The position numbers and the translations under genes are program-made. Of a stretch of DNA of 64,000 nt, positions 1 to 7,408 are shown piece by piece. Position 1 is the stretch's first letter. Each line of letters opens with the position of its first letter. A model generated the notes under the pieces. That model was not told the DNA's origin. It searched no databases and saw nothing but the letters and a program-made list of their open reading frames with translations. Origin of the DNA: an uncultured Bacteroidales bacterium (GTDB taxonomy: Bacteria > Bacteroidota > Bacteroidia > Bacteroidales > UBA932); NCBI GenBank assembly GCA_900318445.1, contig ONKO01000010.1, positions 62,001-126,000 on the forward strand, written 5' to 3'.

Positions 1-972
1 GGCACTCATACCGGGACGGAGGCCTTCCACGCGGCCCTCAGGCCGGGCTCTCACCTCGAAGGTGCGGGTATCGAACTCGCCAATCTCACGGGTGGCCTTC
101 CAAGTTGCGTAGGACTCGCGTGCGGCCAGGTAATAGACCTGCGCCTCCACGGTACTGCCATTCAGGGCCGGTATGCTGAGCCGGATGTGGTCGCCAATCT
201 GCATGCCCTTCAGGCGGTCTTCGCGCACATTAAAGGTGAACCACATATCGTCCAGGTCCTGGATGGTCATGATGGGAGCGCCCTGGCCCACCAGTTCACC
301 CACCTTGGGATAAATATCGGCCACAATGCCGTCGGAGGGAGAAGTGAGGCGAATCTCATCCTTGTAGGCATTCACCAGTTCCACAGCGGCATTGGCGCGT
401 TCCACCAGGGCTACGGCGGCGTCCTTGTCTTCCTGACGGGCGCCGTTCACGGCCATGTCATACTGGCTCTTGGCAGCACGGGTGGTTGCCTGGGCAGCCT
501 GATACTGGGCCGCCACTTCGTCGTATTTCTGGTCGGAGACCACTTTCTCGTCGTGGAGGCGCTGAATGCGTTCGAAGGACTTGCGCATAACCTCTTCGCC
601 CACCATGGCTTTCTGCCACAGCTCGTAGGCACCGGTAATCTGCTCCTGACGGGCACCGTGCATGGCCTTATCCTTCTGGGCCGTTGCGGCAGCCCTGGCG
701 GCGTTGGCTTCCCGGATCTTGGAACGGATTTCCGGAGAGTCGATGATGACGAGGGTGTCGCCTTTGTGAACCGTCTGGCCTTCCTCGGCACGGAATTCTT
801 CGATTCGGCCCGGGACTTTGCCGGATACGCGGTATTCGGTAGCTTCGGCCTCTCCCTGGATCACGACGGGCTGGGGGCGGGATACCAGGTATCCCACAAC
901 GGAAATCACAATGAGGATGATAACCAATGCGGCCACGCCGATGAGAAGGTTATAGTTCTTTTTCTTTTCCAT
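1..972 (-). CDS. HlyD/EmrA-type efflux adaptor (partial)
   Basis: Periplasmic adaptor of a tripartite efflux pump, linking an inner-membrane transporter to the TolC-like channel encoded just upstream. The start ATG is at 972; about 324 codons are visible and the C-terminus runs off the window edge. After a short Lys-rich head there is one membrane anchor (about residues 6-27), a first lipoyl half (about 35-65), a long Ala/Gln/Glu-rich coiled coil (about 70-150), then the second lipoyl half (SPSDGIVADIYP) and a beta-barrel. The gene follows the TolC-like gene by 16 bases on the same strand, so they are probably one operon. The transporter itself is not in view; an EmrB-type exporter would be expected next. 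Family assignment is firm, substrate unknown. Confidence 0.9.
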   Translation of the reverse strand, partial: MEKKKNYNLLIGVAALVIILIVISVVGYLVSRPQPVVIQGEAEATEYRVSGKVPGRIEEFRAEEGQTVHKGDTLVIIDSPEIRSKIREANAARAAATAQKDKAMHGARQEQITGAYELWQKAMVGEEVMRKSFERIQRLHDEKVVSDQKYDEVAAQYQAAQATTRAAKSQYDMAVNGARQEDKDAAVALVERANAAVELVNAYKDEIRLTSPSDGIVADIYPKVGELVGQGAPIMTIQDLDDMWFTFNVREDRLKGMQIGDHIRLSIPALNGSTVEAQVYYLAARESYATWKATREIGEFDTRTFEVRARPEGRVEGLRPGMSA

Positions 973-988
973 AGCTATGTGTATTATT

Positions 989-2494
989 TTATTTCAAGTA
1001 ACTGCCCTCGGCCTTGAGGAGGGTAGATGCCGTCATCTGCAACTCTATGCCGGCGTCAATGCATTCGCTGTGCGCGCTGAGCCATGCGGTGTGGGCCGCC
1101 AGCGCCGTGCTGGTGGGGATGACACCGGCTTCATGGCCGATGGTTGCCATGCGCAGGTTTTCCTCGGCCAGGTCCATGTTGGACAGGGCTTTCTCCACCT
1201 TCTGCCGGGCTTCGTCCATGAGTTTCCGCTGCTGGGTCACCTGCAGGCCGATGAGCGCTTTGGCATCGGCCAGCTGGTCTTCATACAGGCGGGCCTCGGC
1301 CTTGGCCTTCTTATATTTGAAGATGCCTTCGCCGCCATGCACGATGGGGATTTTCACTACCACGCCGGCGCTCAGGTTTCCACCCTGCCAGTTGTTCTGG
1401 AAGCCGTTGTACACGTTGGGATTGGTCATGGTGTAGGCGCCCATGAGGGCGACGGTGGGCAGCATATCGGCCCGCACTACCTTGGCTTTCTTGTCAAAGA
1501 TTTTCTCTGCCAGCTCCAGGCTGCGGGTTTCGGGGCGTGACGCGTAGATGTCTTCCAGGCTCTTCCGGGCAGGAAGCGAAGGTGCGGGGATTGCGTCCAG
1601 GGATTCATCGGCCAGTATGATTTCGGTATCCAGCGGAAGGCCGATGCGCTGGCACAGCAGCATCTTCGCGAGGACCAGGCCGTTGGAGGCCTTGGTAAGC
1701 ATCATGTCGGCCTCGTTGGCCTTTACCTTTACCTGCAGGGCATCGGCCTCCGTGGCGACACCGGCTTCCATGGCGTGGTTCACATCCTCCTCCAGATGAT
1801 GCAGAAGGCCGGCGTAGCTCTCGGCCAGCCTTTTCTTTCCGGCTACGGAGACAATCTGCCAGTAGGCCTGGTCTACGTCCAGGAGGATATCAGATTCTGT
1901 CATTTCATATTTGGACTGGGCCAGTTGCTCGGCCAAACGGGCCATCTGGTTGCTGTAGATGATTTTACCGCCCACGAATACGGGCTGTTCCACCACTACG
2001 GTTCCTGCCCAGATATTGTGAAGGTCGGGGTGCAGGGCTGCGTCTACCTCCTGCCCGATGGCGTTGATGGGCGAAGCAATGTCCAGGCGGTTGGGAGATG
2101 CCTGCATCTGGGCCAGGGCATCCAGGGCCATCTGGCGCAAGGTAGCGTTTTCCACAACGTCTACCCGGCCTTTCAGGGCATCCCAGAAGGCGTTGTCAAG
2201 GGCAGTGCCGGCCGATGTGAGGCGCTGGCTCTGCTCCTCGCTGATGAGGTTCACGTCGCGGTTGTTATAGATATAGGCACCCGTTGCCGTGACTTTGGGG
2301 AAGTAATTGGCCATGGCAATCTTCCGGTCATAGCCGGCCATCTCTTTCTGGATGCGGGCCTGGTCCAGGACGCGGCTCTCTTCCACGGCCATCTGCCGGC
2401 AGTCTTCCAGCGTAAGGGTCCGGGGCTGGGCAGTGGCGAGCGCAGCGGGCAGAATGAGGAGAAGCGCGGCAAAAGTTTTTCTACAGCTTGTCAT
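989..2494 (-). CDS. TolC family outer-membrane efflux protein
   Basis: Outer-membrane channel of the efflux system, 501 aa. An N-terminal signal peptide (hydrophobic run about residues 8-22 ending ATAQ) is followed by LTLEDCRQMAVEES, the typical first helix of the OEP repeat. Two OEP repeats of long amphipathic helices follow; the second begins near the LEDIYASRPETRSLEL stretch. Length fits the family (about 430-500 aa). It is the first gene of the minus-strand pair with the HlyD-type adaptor and is divergent from an AraC-type regulator about 150 bases away, which suggests local control of the pump. I found no clear TAnnTTTG element on the minus strand in that gap. Confidence 0.92.
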   Translation of the reverse strand: MTSCRKTFAALLLILPAALATAQPRTLTLEDCRQMAVEESRVLDQARIQKEMAGYDRKIAMANYFPKVTATGAYIYNNRDVNLISEEQSQRLTSAGTALDNAFWDALKGRVDVVENATLRQMALDALAQMQASPNRLDIASPINAIGQEVDAALHPDLHNIWAGTVVVEQPVFVGGKIIYSNQMARLAEQLAQSKYEMTESDILLDVDQAYWQIVSVAGKKRLAESYAGLLHHLEEDVNHAMEAGVATEADALQVKVKANEADMMLTKASNGLVLAKMLLCQRIGLPLDTEIILADESLDAIPAPSLPARKSLEDIYASRPETRSLELAEKIFDKKAKVVRADMLPTVALMGAYTMTNPNVYNGFQNNWQGGNLSAGVVVKIPIVHGGEGIFKYKKAKAEARLYEDQLADAKALIGLQVTQQRKLMDEARQKVEKALSNMDLAEENLRMATIGHEAGVIPTSTALAAHTAWLSAHSECIDAGIELQMTASTLLKAEGSYLK

Positions 2495-2608
2495 ATTGTC
2501 AGTATCTTTTTGTTTTCTTTTGACAATTGCGACTTTTGTACAAAAACATTGCCCGGCAAATTCCTATTTGGCTTCTTTTAGGGGCACAAATTCTCCTTTT
2601 GGTAGAAT

Positions 2609-2642
2609 TTTGCAATATTATAAACAATTGTTTCTATCTTTG
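2609..2642 (+). promoter_or_regulatory. Bacteroidota-type promoter for araC-like gene
   Basis: TTTG at 2609-2612 and TATCTTTG at 2635-2642 match the -33/-7 consensus (TTTG, TAnnTTTG) with a 22-base spacer. The ATG at 2647 lies about 5 bases after the -7 element, so the transcript may be leaderless. Confidence 0.7.
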
Positions 2643-2646
2643 TCCC

Positions 2647-3564
2647 ATGCAAACCATTGATATCCGGCACATCCTGTCGCTGGAACCTGTCATAGACGAA
2701 TATGCCCTGGGGGCGGATTTTCTCCTGGGCGCCGTAAGCGGAAAACGCGTGGAAAAGAGCGAGGCCATCCTCAAAATGCTCAAGTACCCCGTGCGCTTTG
2801 ACGGTTATATCCTTTTCTTCCTCAGGAAGGGGCACTTCTCACTGGATGTAAACCTCAACACGTATGATATCCATGAGAACTCTCTTCTTATGGTGGTTCC
2901 CGGCAACATTGTCAAACTGTCGGCCTACAAGGAGGATCACATTGGAGATGCGGAGCTGCTCTTCGCCCTGGTTTCCAAGGAGTTCCTGAGCAGCATCCGC
3001 TTCGACTTCAACAATGTGTTCCAGGACACCATCCGCATGTGGAAAAATCCCTGCATTACGCTGCAGGGAGAAGAGCTGGAGCTGGCCGAAGACTATTTTC
3101 GCCTTACCCGGAAGGTACTCTCTTCACGTCAGACCAATAAAAAGGAGATTCTGGGATCCCTCCTTACCTCTTTCACTTATGTGACGCTGGATGTATGGAC
3201 GCGGCAGCTGGCATCGGCCCGCAGTGAGGAGAGCCAGACATCGGCCCGCGTGAACCAGGTGTTCGAGCGGTTCATCGAACTGGTGACCGAGTACCACAAC
3301 CAGGAGCGCGGCATGGCGTTCTATGCCGACAAGCTCTGTCTCACGCCCAAGTACCTTTCCAAGCTGGTAAAGCTCTCCAGCGGCCGCAGCGCCCCGGACT
3401 GGATTGACTCGTTCGTGATCCTGGAAGCAAAGAACCTCCTCAAATACTCCGACAAGCCCATCAAGGAAATTGTGTACCTTCTCAACTTCCCCAACCAGAG
3501 CGTCTTCTACAAATTCTTCAAGGCACATACGGGCTTGACGCCGTCCGAGTACCGGAAAGGGTGA
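2647..3564 (+). CDS. AraC family transcriptional regulator
   Basis: Probable regulator of the divergent efflux operon, 305 aa from the ATG at 2647. An upstream in-frame ATG exists at 2527, but the canonical -7 element at 2635-2642 would lie inside that longer reading, so the shorter start is preferred. The N-terminal ~190 residues form a cupin-like ligand-binding domain. The last ~100 residues form the double helix-turn-helix: FYADKLCLTPKYLSKLVKL is the first recognition unit, and KEIVYLLNFPNQSVFYKFFK with HTGLTPSEYR is the conserved AraC C-terminal signature. Effector unknown. Confidence 0.9.
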   Translation: MQTIDIRHILSLEPVIDEYALGADFLLGAVSGKRVEKSEAILKMLKYPVRFDGYILFFLRKGHFSLDVNLNTYDIHENSLLMVVPGNIVKLSAYKEDHIGDAELLFALVSKEFLSSIRFDFNNVFQDTIRMWKNPCITLQGEELELAEDYFRLTRKVLSSRQTNKKEILGSLLTSFTYVTLDVWTRQLASARSEESQTSARVNQVFERFIELVTEYHNQERGMAFYADKLCLTPKYLSKLVKLSSGRSAPDWIDSFVILEAKNLLKYSDKPIKEIVYLLNFPNQSVFYKFFKAHTGLTPSEYRKG

Positions 3565-3572
3565 CCCCTTTT

Positions 3573-3667
3573 ACGATCTTAAGCGTAATTTGGCCCAAAT
3601 CCTGCTTAAGATCGTCAGCAGTGACGAACAAAAGCATAATTTCCCGGGAAAAGATGCTTAAGATCGT
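3573..3667 (+). repeat. 95-bp CTTAAGATCGT repeat, copy 1
   Basis: Intergenic element with three copies of a 12-base core: inverted at 3573-3584 and direct at 3604-3615 and 3656-3667, so the ends are inverted repeats of each other and the first two cores form a stem-loop. The reverse complement occurs at 7154-7248 with the same length and only three differences that I can see. The two copies bracket the three genes between 3716 and 7094. Confidence 0.9.
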
Positions 3668-3677
3668 CGAGGGACAC

Positions 3678-3707
3678 TTGCATTTCATTCGGGATTTTGT
3701 ATTTTTG
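3678..3707 (+). promoter_or_regulatory. Bacteroidota-type promoter
   Basis: TTG at 3678-3680, a 19-base spacer and TATTTTTG at 3700-3707, ending 8 bases before the ATG at 3716. The leader would be only a few bases long. Confidence 0.65.
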
Positions 3708-3715
3708 TAGCGGAT

Positions 3716-4927
3716 ATGCGTAAGTGGTTTATTATCATAGCGCTTTTTCTGGTATCGCTACCGCTGTATAGCCAGGTGGACAGCCTGCGCATGGGGTATT
3801 CCGTACAGGGTAACGTAGTGGATGCCGCAACCGGCCGCCCCTTGGAATCTGTCCATGTCTCCATCCCTGGCAGAAAACAGGCTACCGTTACCAATTCCGA
3901 CGGTTTCTTCATTCTCAAAAGCAATCAGCCCATCTCCGTGGTGGAGTGCTCCTATCTGGGGTACCGCACTCAGCAGAAAAAAGCCGACGAAACTCTACGC
4001 GTTGCCTTACAGCGTGAGAACCTGCAGCTGCAGGAGGCTACCATCATTTCCGGGGACGCCCGCTCCATTGTGGAAGCGGCTGTAGACTGTATCGGCGAAA
4101 ACTACTGCACGCAGCCGCAGCTGCTGGAAGTCTTCTACCGCGAAACCCTCAAAAAGCGAAACCGCTATACGTATGTAGCCGAGGCTGTGGCCAGGCTGTA
4201 CAAATCGGCCTTCAACGGCTTCATCTACAATGACGCTGCCGCACTGGAAAAGAGTCGCGTGCTGGTGAGCCAGCGCCGCACGGACACGCTCAGCGTGAAG
4301 ACGCAGGGCGGTCCCACTATGGCTATCGGCATGGACCTCGTCAAGAATACGCAGGTCCTTTTCAACAAAGAGGACCTGGCCTTGTATGGATACGAGATGC
4401 TGCAGCCTGCCTATATTGACGGGCGTCTGCAGTTTGTGATTCGCATGTATCCCAACGCGCTGGTGGACTTTGCGCTCTATAACTGCGTGGTTTATATTGA
4501 CCGGGAGCTCCTGAGTTTCACCCGCGTCGAGGCCTCCTTGGACATGAGCGACAAGAATAAAGCTACCCGCATGATGCTGGTTTCCAAACCCTTCACCCTT
4601 CGCTTTGTCCCTCAGGAGTGCTCGGTGGTGCTTAATTATCGGCTGGAAAACGGAAAAACCCGTCTGGAATACTTCCGTTCTACCATGCGTTTTGCCTGTG
4701 ACTGGCGAAAGCGCTTGTTCCGCACGCACTATACGGCCGTGAACGAATTGGTAGTCACCGATGTACGCCCCGAGGCTACACCCATCCGCCGGCAGGAACG
4801 CTTCCGTTCCAACGACTTCCTTCCGGACAAAGCCCTGCAATTCTACGACCCCGATTTTTGGGCCGACTACAACATCATTGAACCCTCAGAGAGTCTGGAA
4901 CATGCCATCCGGCGGCTGCGGAAATAG
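3716..4927 (+). CDS. Carboxypeptidase-like regulatory domain surface protein
   Basis: 403 aa, exported. The signal peptide is about residues 1-20 (hydrophobic run ending PLYSQ). Residues about 30-100 form the transthyretin-like CarboxypepD_reg-like fold common in this phylum: VQGNVVDAATGRPLESVHVS, then the TNSDGFF turn and a final SYLGYRT strand. The remaining 300 residues have no recognised catalytic motif and resemble the long tail of Bacteroidota proteins of this class, which sit in the envelope. It converges on murU with only two bases between the stop codons. No function can be assigned beyond envelope localisation. Confidence 0.8.
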   Translation: MRKWFIIIALFLVSLPLYSQVDSLRMGYSVQGNVVDAATGRPLESVHVSIPGRKQATVTNSDGFFILKSNQPISVVECSYLGYRTQQKKADETLRVALQRENLQLQEATIISGDARSIVEAAVDCIGENYCTQPQLLEVFYRETLKKRNRYTYVAEAVARLYKSAFNGFIYNDAAALEKSRVLVSQRRTDTLSVKTQGGPTMAIGMDLVKNTQVLFNKEDLALYGYEMLQPAYIDGRLQFVIRMYPNALVDFALYNCVVYIDRELLSFTRVEASLDMSDKNKATRMMLVSKPFTLRFVPQECSVVLNYRLENGKTRLEYFRSTMRFACDWRKRLFRTHYTAVNELVVTDVRPEATPIRRQERFRSNDFLPDKALQFYDPDFWADYNIIEPSESLEHAIRRLRK

Positions 4928-4929
4928 GG

Positions 4930-5673
4930 TTACAGCAACCTCTCGCAAATCCGTTCTGCCTCGGGGAGGGTGTCAATCTTACCCACGTCTACCAGCTCCA
5001 GATTGGGAGCGACGACGCCGTAGATGGGATAGCGGGCGCAGGCCGTGAGATAGAAATCCATGATGGGGAAGCGCTCCGGCATGTCCAGGGTCTCGAAGGC
5101 CTGGAAGATGGCGGGAGAGATATTGTGAATGCCGGCGAAGGCAAATCGCAGGCAGGCCGATGCATCCAGGTCCGGGTAAGGCGAACGAACCTCTCCCGTG
5201 GCAATGTTGGTCCAGCCCACGAGGCGCATGTCTTCTGGCCTGAAGAGTAGATACCGCTGTGTCTTGCGTTCGCTCACAAGGAGTGATGCAAGGGCCCCGG
5301 GTTTCATCTGAGACCGGAACCAGGCAATGTCCAGATTGGAAACGATATCCACATTGTGCACCAGGAACGGCTCGTTCAGCGGTTCCAGCAGTTTTCGGGC
5401 GTGCTGGATGCCGCCGCCGGTTTCCAGGAGCTTTTCGGACTCATCGGAAATGCCAATTCGAATTCCAAATTCGTTGGAATCCAGGTACTCCCGGATCATT
5501 TCGGGGAAGTGATGGATGTTCACCACCACATCTGTATAGCCGGCTGCTTTGAGCTTATGAAGCGTATGGTATAGCAGCGGCTCTCCGCAAACAGGGACCA
5601 GCGCCTTGGGAAGAGAGTCAGTAATGGGGCGCAGGCGCGTTCCCAGGCCTGCTGCAAAGACCATGGCTTTCAT
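4930..5673 (-). CDS. murU: MurU-like N-acetylmuramate-1-phosphate uridylyltransferase
   Basis: Sugar-1-phosphate nucleotidyltransferase, 247 aa. The N-terminus carries the nucleotide-binding signature FAAGLGTRLRPITDSLPKAL, followed by conserved VVVNIHH and the metal-binding HNVDIVS. Size and sequence fit the MurU branch, which makes UDP-MurNAc from MurNAc-alpha-1-P in peptidoglycan recycling. The assignment is strengthened by the gene directly upstream, an AmgK-like kinase that would supply the substrate; the start codon shares one base with that gene's stop (TAATG), so the two are translationally coupled. A related hexose-1-phosphate nucleotidyltransferase cannot be excluded from sequence alone. 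Confidence 0.8.
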   Translation of the reverse strand: MKAMVFAAGLGTRLRPITDSLPKALVPVCGEPLLYHTLHKLKAAGYTDVVVNIHHFPEMIREYLDSNEFGIRIGISDESEKLLETGGGIQHARKLLEPLNEPFLVHNVDIVSNLDIAWFRSQMKPGALASLLVSERKTQRYLLFRPEDMRLVGWTNIATGEVRSPYPDLDASACLRFAFAGIHNISPAIFQAFETLDMPERFPIMDFYLTACARYPIYGVVAPNLELVDVGKIDTLPEAERICERLL

Positions 5674-7094
5674 TACAGCATCTTTTCTATGTTGAGTTCA
5701 CGGTGAGTGACCGTGACCTTGATGTCGAACTTGTCCTTTAGGTGACGGGCCATGTGCTCGGCGCAGTACACGCTGCGATGCTGACCACCGGTGCAGCCAA
5801 AACACACCTGCAAGTTGGTGAACTTGCGCTCAATGAAGCGCTTGGCGTGGGCGTCTACCAGTTTATATACGCTGTCCAGGAAAGTGAATACCTCTCCGTC
5901 ATCTTCCAGGAACTTGATAACCTCGGGGTCGGTTCCGTTGAACTGGCGGTAGTACTCGTACTTGCCGGGGTTGTTTACGCTGCGGCAGTCAAAGACATAG
6001 CCGCCGCCGTTGCCGGTCGTATCGGCCGGAATGCCCTTTTTGTAAGCAAAGCTGTAAATGTGCACCGACAGGCGGTGGTCCTGGGGAATCTCGTTGAGCT
6101 CCGGCATGGAAGCCAGCCGGCTCAAGATGGAATTGAGGTAGGGATAGTCTTCGAAGGGCGTCTCCAATAGCTTTCTCAGATTGCTCAGGGCATAGGGTAC
6201 GCTGGCCAGGAAGTGCGGCTTTTTCTCAAAGTAGCCTCGGAAACCGTAGGCGCCCAGTACCTGCAGCGTGCGGAACAGCACAAACAGGCGAAGACGGCTG
6301 CGAAACTTATCTTCATTCACCTGCTTGAACTGCTGCAGGGCACGGAGATAAGTACGGATGAGGTCCTGTTTGAGGTCTTCGGGAAAACGGGAGCGGGCCT
6401 GCCAGATGAAGGAGGCTACATCGTAATAGATGGGACCGCGGCGACCGCCCTGGAAGTCGATGAACCAGGGTTCTCCGTCCTTGATCATGACGTTGCGGGC
6501 CTGGAAATCCCGGTACAGGAACGTGTTGTCGTCTTCCTTCAGAAGGTCTTCCTTCAGTTTCTCGAAGTCTTCCTGCAGCTCAATCTCGTTGAACTCCAGG
6601 CCGGTAGCCTTGAGGAAACAGTATTTGAAGTAGTTGAGGTCAAAGTCTATCATGCGGGCGTCGAAGGCCTCCTGCGGATAGCAGTTTTTCCAGTCCAGAC
6701 CCTGGGCGCCCACAAACTGCAGGCGGGGCAGTTGCTCAATGGTGCGGCGAAGAAGGTCTGTCTCCACGGAACTGTAGAGACCGCTCTCACGGCCCTGGGC
6801 CACCATGCCAAAGAGCACCTGGTCTCCGAGGTCCTCCTGAATATAGGCCTGTCCGTCTTCGCTCACGGCCAGAACGGCCGGGACGCGCAGCCCCTTCTCG
6901 CGAAAGTGCCTGGCCAGATAGATGAAGCTGTGGTTCTCCTGCAGGTTGGTGCCGATGGCGCCGATGAGCGTGATATTCCCGCCCTTAAGACGGAAGTAAC
7001 GGCGGTTGCTGCCCGATGCAGGAAGTTCCGTAATCTCGGTGAGGGCAGTGCCGGTATAGGATTCGAATAGCGGTTTGAGTATAGATTCGGCCAT
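5673..7094 (-). CDS. amgK: AmgK-like sugar kinase fused to RapZ C-terminal domain
   Basis: 473 aa with two parts. Residues 1-330 are an aminoglycoside-phosphotransferase fold with the catalytic loop YRDFQARN (D196, N201) and the metal-binding FIDFQGG (D213), as in the anomeric MurNAc/GlcNAc kinase AmgK. Residues about 340-473 match the C-terminal domain of RapZ/YvcJ, including GCTGGQHRSV (433-442) and the terminal HREL. In E. coli that domain senses glucosamine-6-phosphate and binds small RNA. The P-loop N-terminal half of RapZ is absent. Coupled to murU by a one-base overlap. The fusion suggests amino-sugar sensing tied to cell-wall recycling, which is inference. Confidence 0.85.
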   Translation of the reverse strand: MAESILKPLFESYTGTALTEITELPASGSNRRYFRLKGGNITLIGAIGTNLQENHSFIYLARHFREKGLRVPAVLAVSEDGQAYIQEDLGDQVLFGMVAQGRESGLYSSVETDLLRRTIEQLPRLQFVGAQGLDWKNCYPQEAFDARMIDFDLNYFKYCFLKATGLEFNEIELQEDFEKLKEDLLKEDDNTFLYRDFQARNVMIKDGEPWFIDFQGGRRGPIYYDVASFIWQARSRFPEDLKQDLIRTYLRALQQFKQVNEDKFRSRLRLFVLFRTLQVLGAYGFRGYFEKKPHFLASVPYALSNLRKLLETPFEDYPYLNSILSRLASMPELNEIPQDHRLSVHIYSFAYKKGIPADTTGNGGGYVFDCRSVNNPGKYEYYRQFNGTDPEVIKFLEDDGEVFTFLDSVYKLVDAHAKRFIERKFTNLQVCFGCTGGQHRSVYCAEHMARHLKDKFDIKVTVTHRELNIEKML

Positions 7095-7111
7095 GTTTCA
7101 AAGCATTTAAG

Positions 7112-7119
7112 CAAAGATA
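7112..7119 (-). promoter_or_regulatory. -7 element upstream of amgK-murU
   Basis: Minus-strand TATCTTTG ending 18 bases before the amgK start at 7094. No clear -33 TTTG is visible at the expected spacing. Confidence 0.5.
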
Positions 7120-7153
7120 CGAAATACTTTCGTAATGTCCTTGCCGCCGCCTT

Positions 7154-7248
7154 ACGATCTTAAGCATCTTTTCCCGGGAAATTATGCTTTTGTTCGTCAC
7201 TGCTGACGATCTTAAGCGGGATTTGGGCCTTATTACGCTTAAGATCGT
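7154..7248 (-). repeat. 95-bp CTTAAGATCGT repeat, copy 2 (inverted)
   Basis: Reverse-complement copy of the element at 3573-3667. Cores lie at 7154-7165, 7206-7217 and 7237-7248. Three substitutions separate the copies, all in the loop between the first two cores as read in copy 1. Confidence 0.9.
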
Positions 7249-7268
7249 AAAGGGGGCATGCCGGCAAC

Positions 7269-7296
7269 AAAAAAAGAGACCTTGAAACAAGGTCTC
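7269..7296 (-). terminator. Intrinsic terminator after tRNA-Val
   Basis: On the minus strand a perfect 9-bp stem (GAGACCTTG / CAAGGTCTC, loop TTT) is followed by seven T residues. It sits 8 bases after the tRNA 3' end and would also end read-through from the NRPS operon. Confidence 0.9.
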
Positions 7297-7303
7297 CTGG
7301 GAG

Positions 7304-7378
7304 TAGGGACGATCGGATTCGAACCGATGACCTCTTCAATGTGACTGAAGCGCTCTAAACCAGCTGAGCTACGCCCCT
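7304..7378 (-). tRNA. tRNA-Val (CAC)
   Basis: 75-nt cloverleaf on the minus strand. The acceptor 5' strand AGGGGCG pairs with CGTCCCT; the anticodon stem CTTCA/TGAAG encloses loop GTCACAT, giving anticodon CAC; the T arm is ATCGG-TTCGAAT-CCGAT; discriminator A; no encoded CCA. The G at position 32 of the loop is unusual, so the isotype should be confirmed. It directly follows the NRPS-like gene on the same strand with its own -7 element. Confidence 0.85.
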
Positions 7379-7389
7379 GTTGGGGAATG

Positions 7390-7397
7390 CAAAGGTA
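7390..7397 (-). promoter_or_regulatory. -7 element of tRNA-Val
   Basis: Minus-strand TACCTTTG ending 12 bases upstream of the tRNA 5' end, squeezed between the NRPS stop codon (7409-7411) and the tRNA. Confidence 0.55.
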
Positions 7398-7408
7398 GCA
7401 TATTTGCA

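Noticed and set aside
2527-2646. N-terminal extension of the AraC-like protein
   Set aside because: It would place the consensus -7 promoter element inside the coding region, and its residues do not resemble the family.
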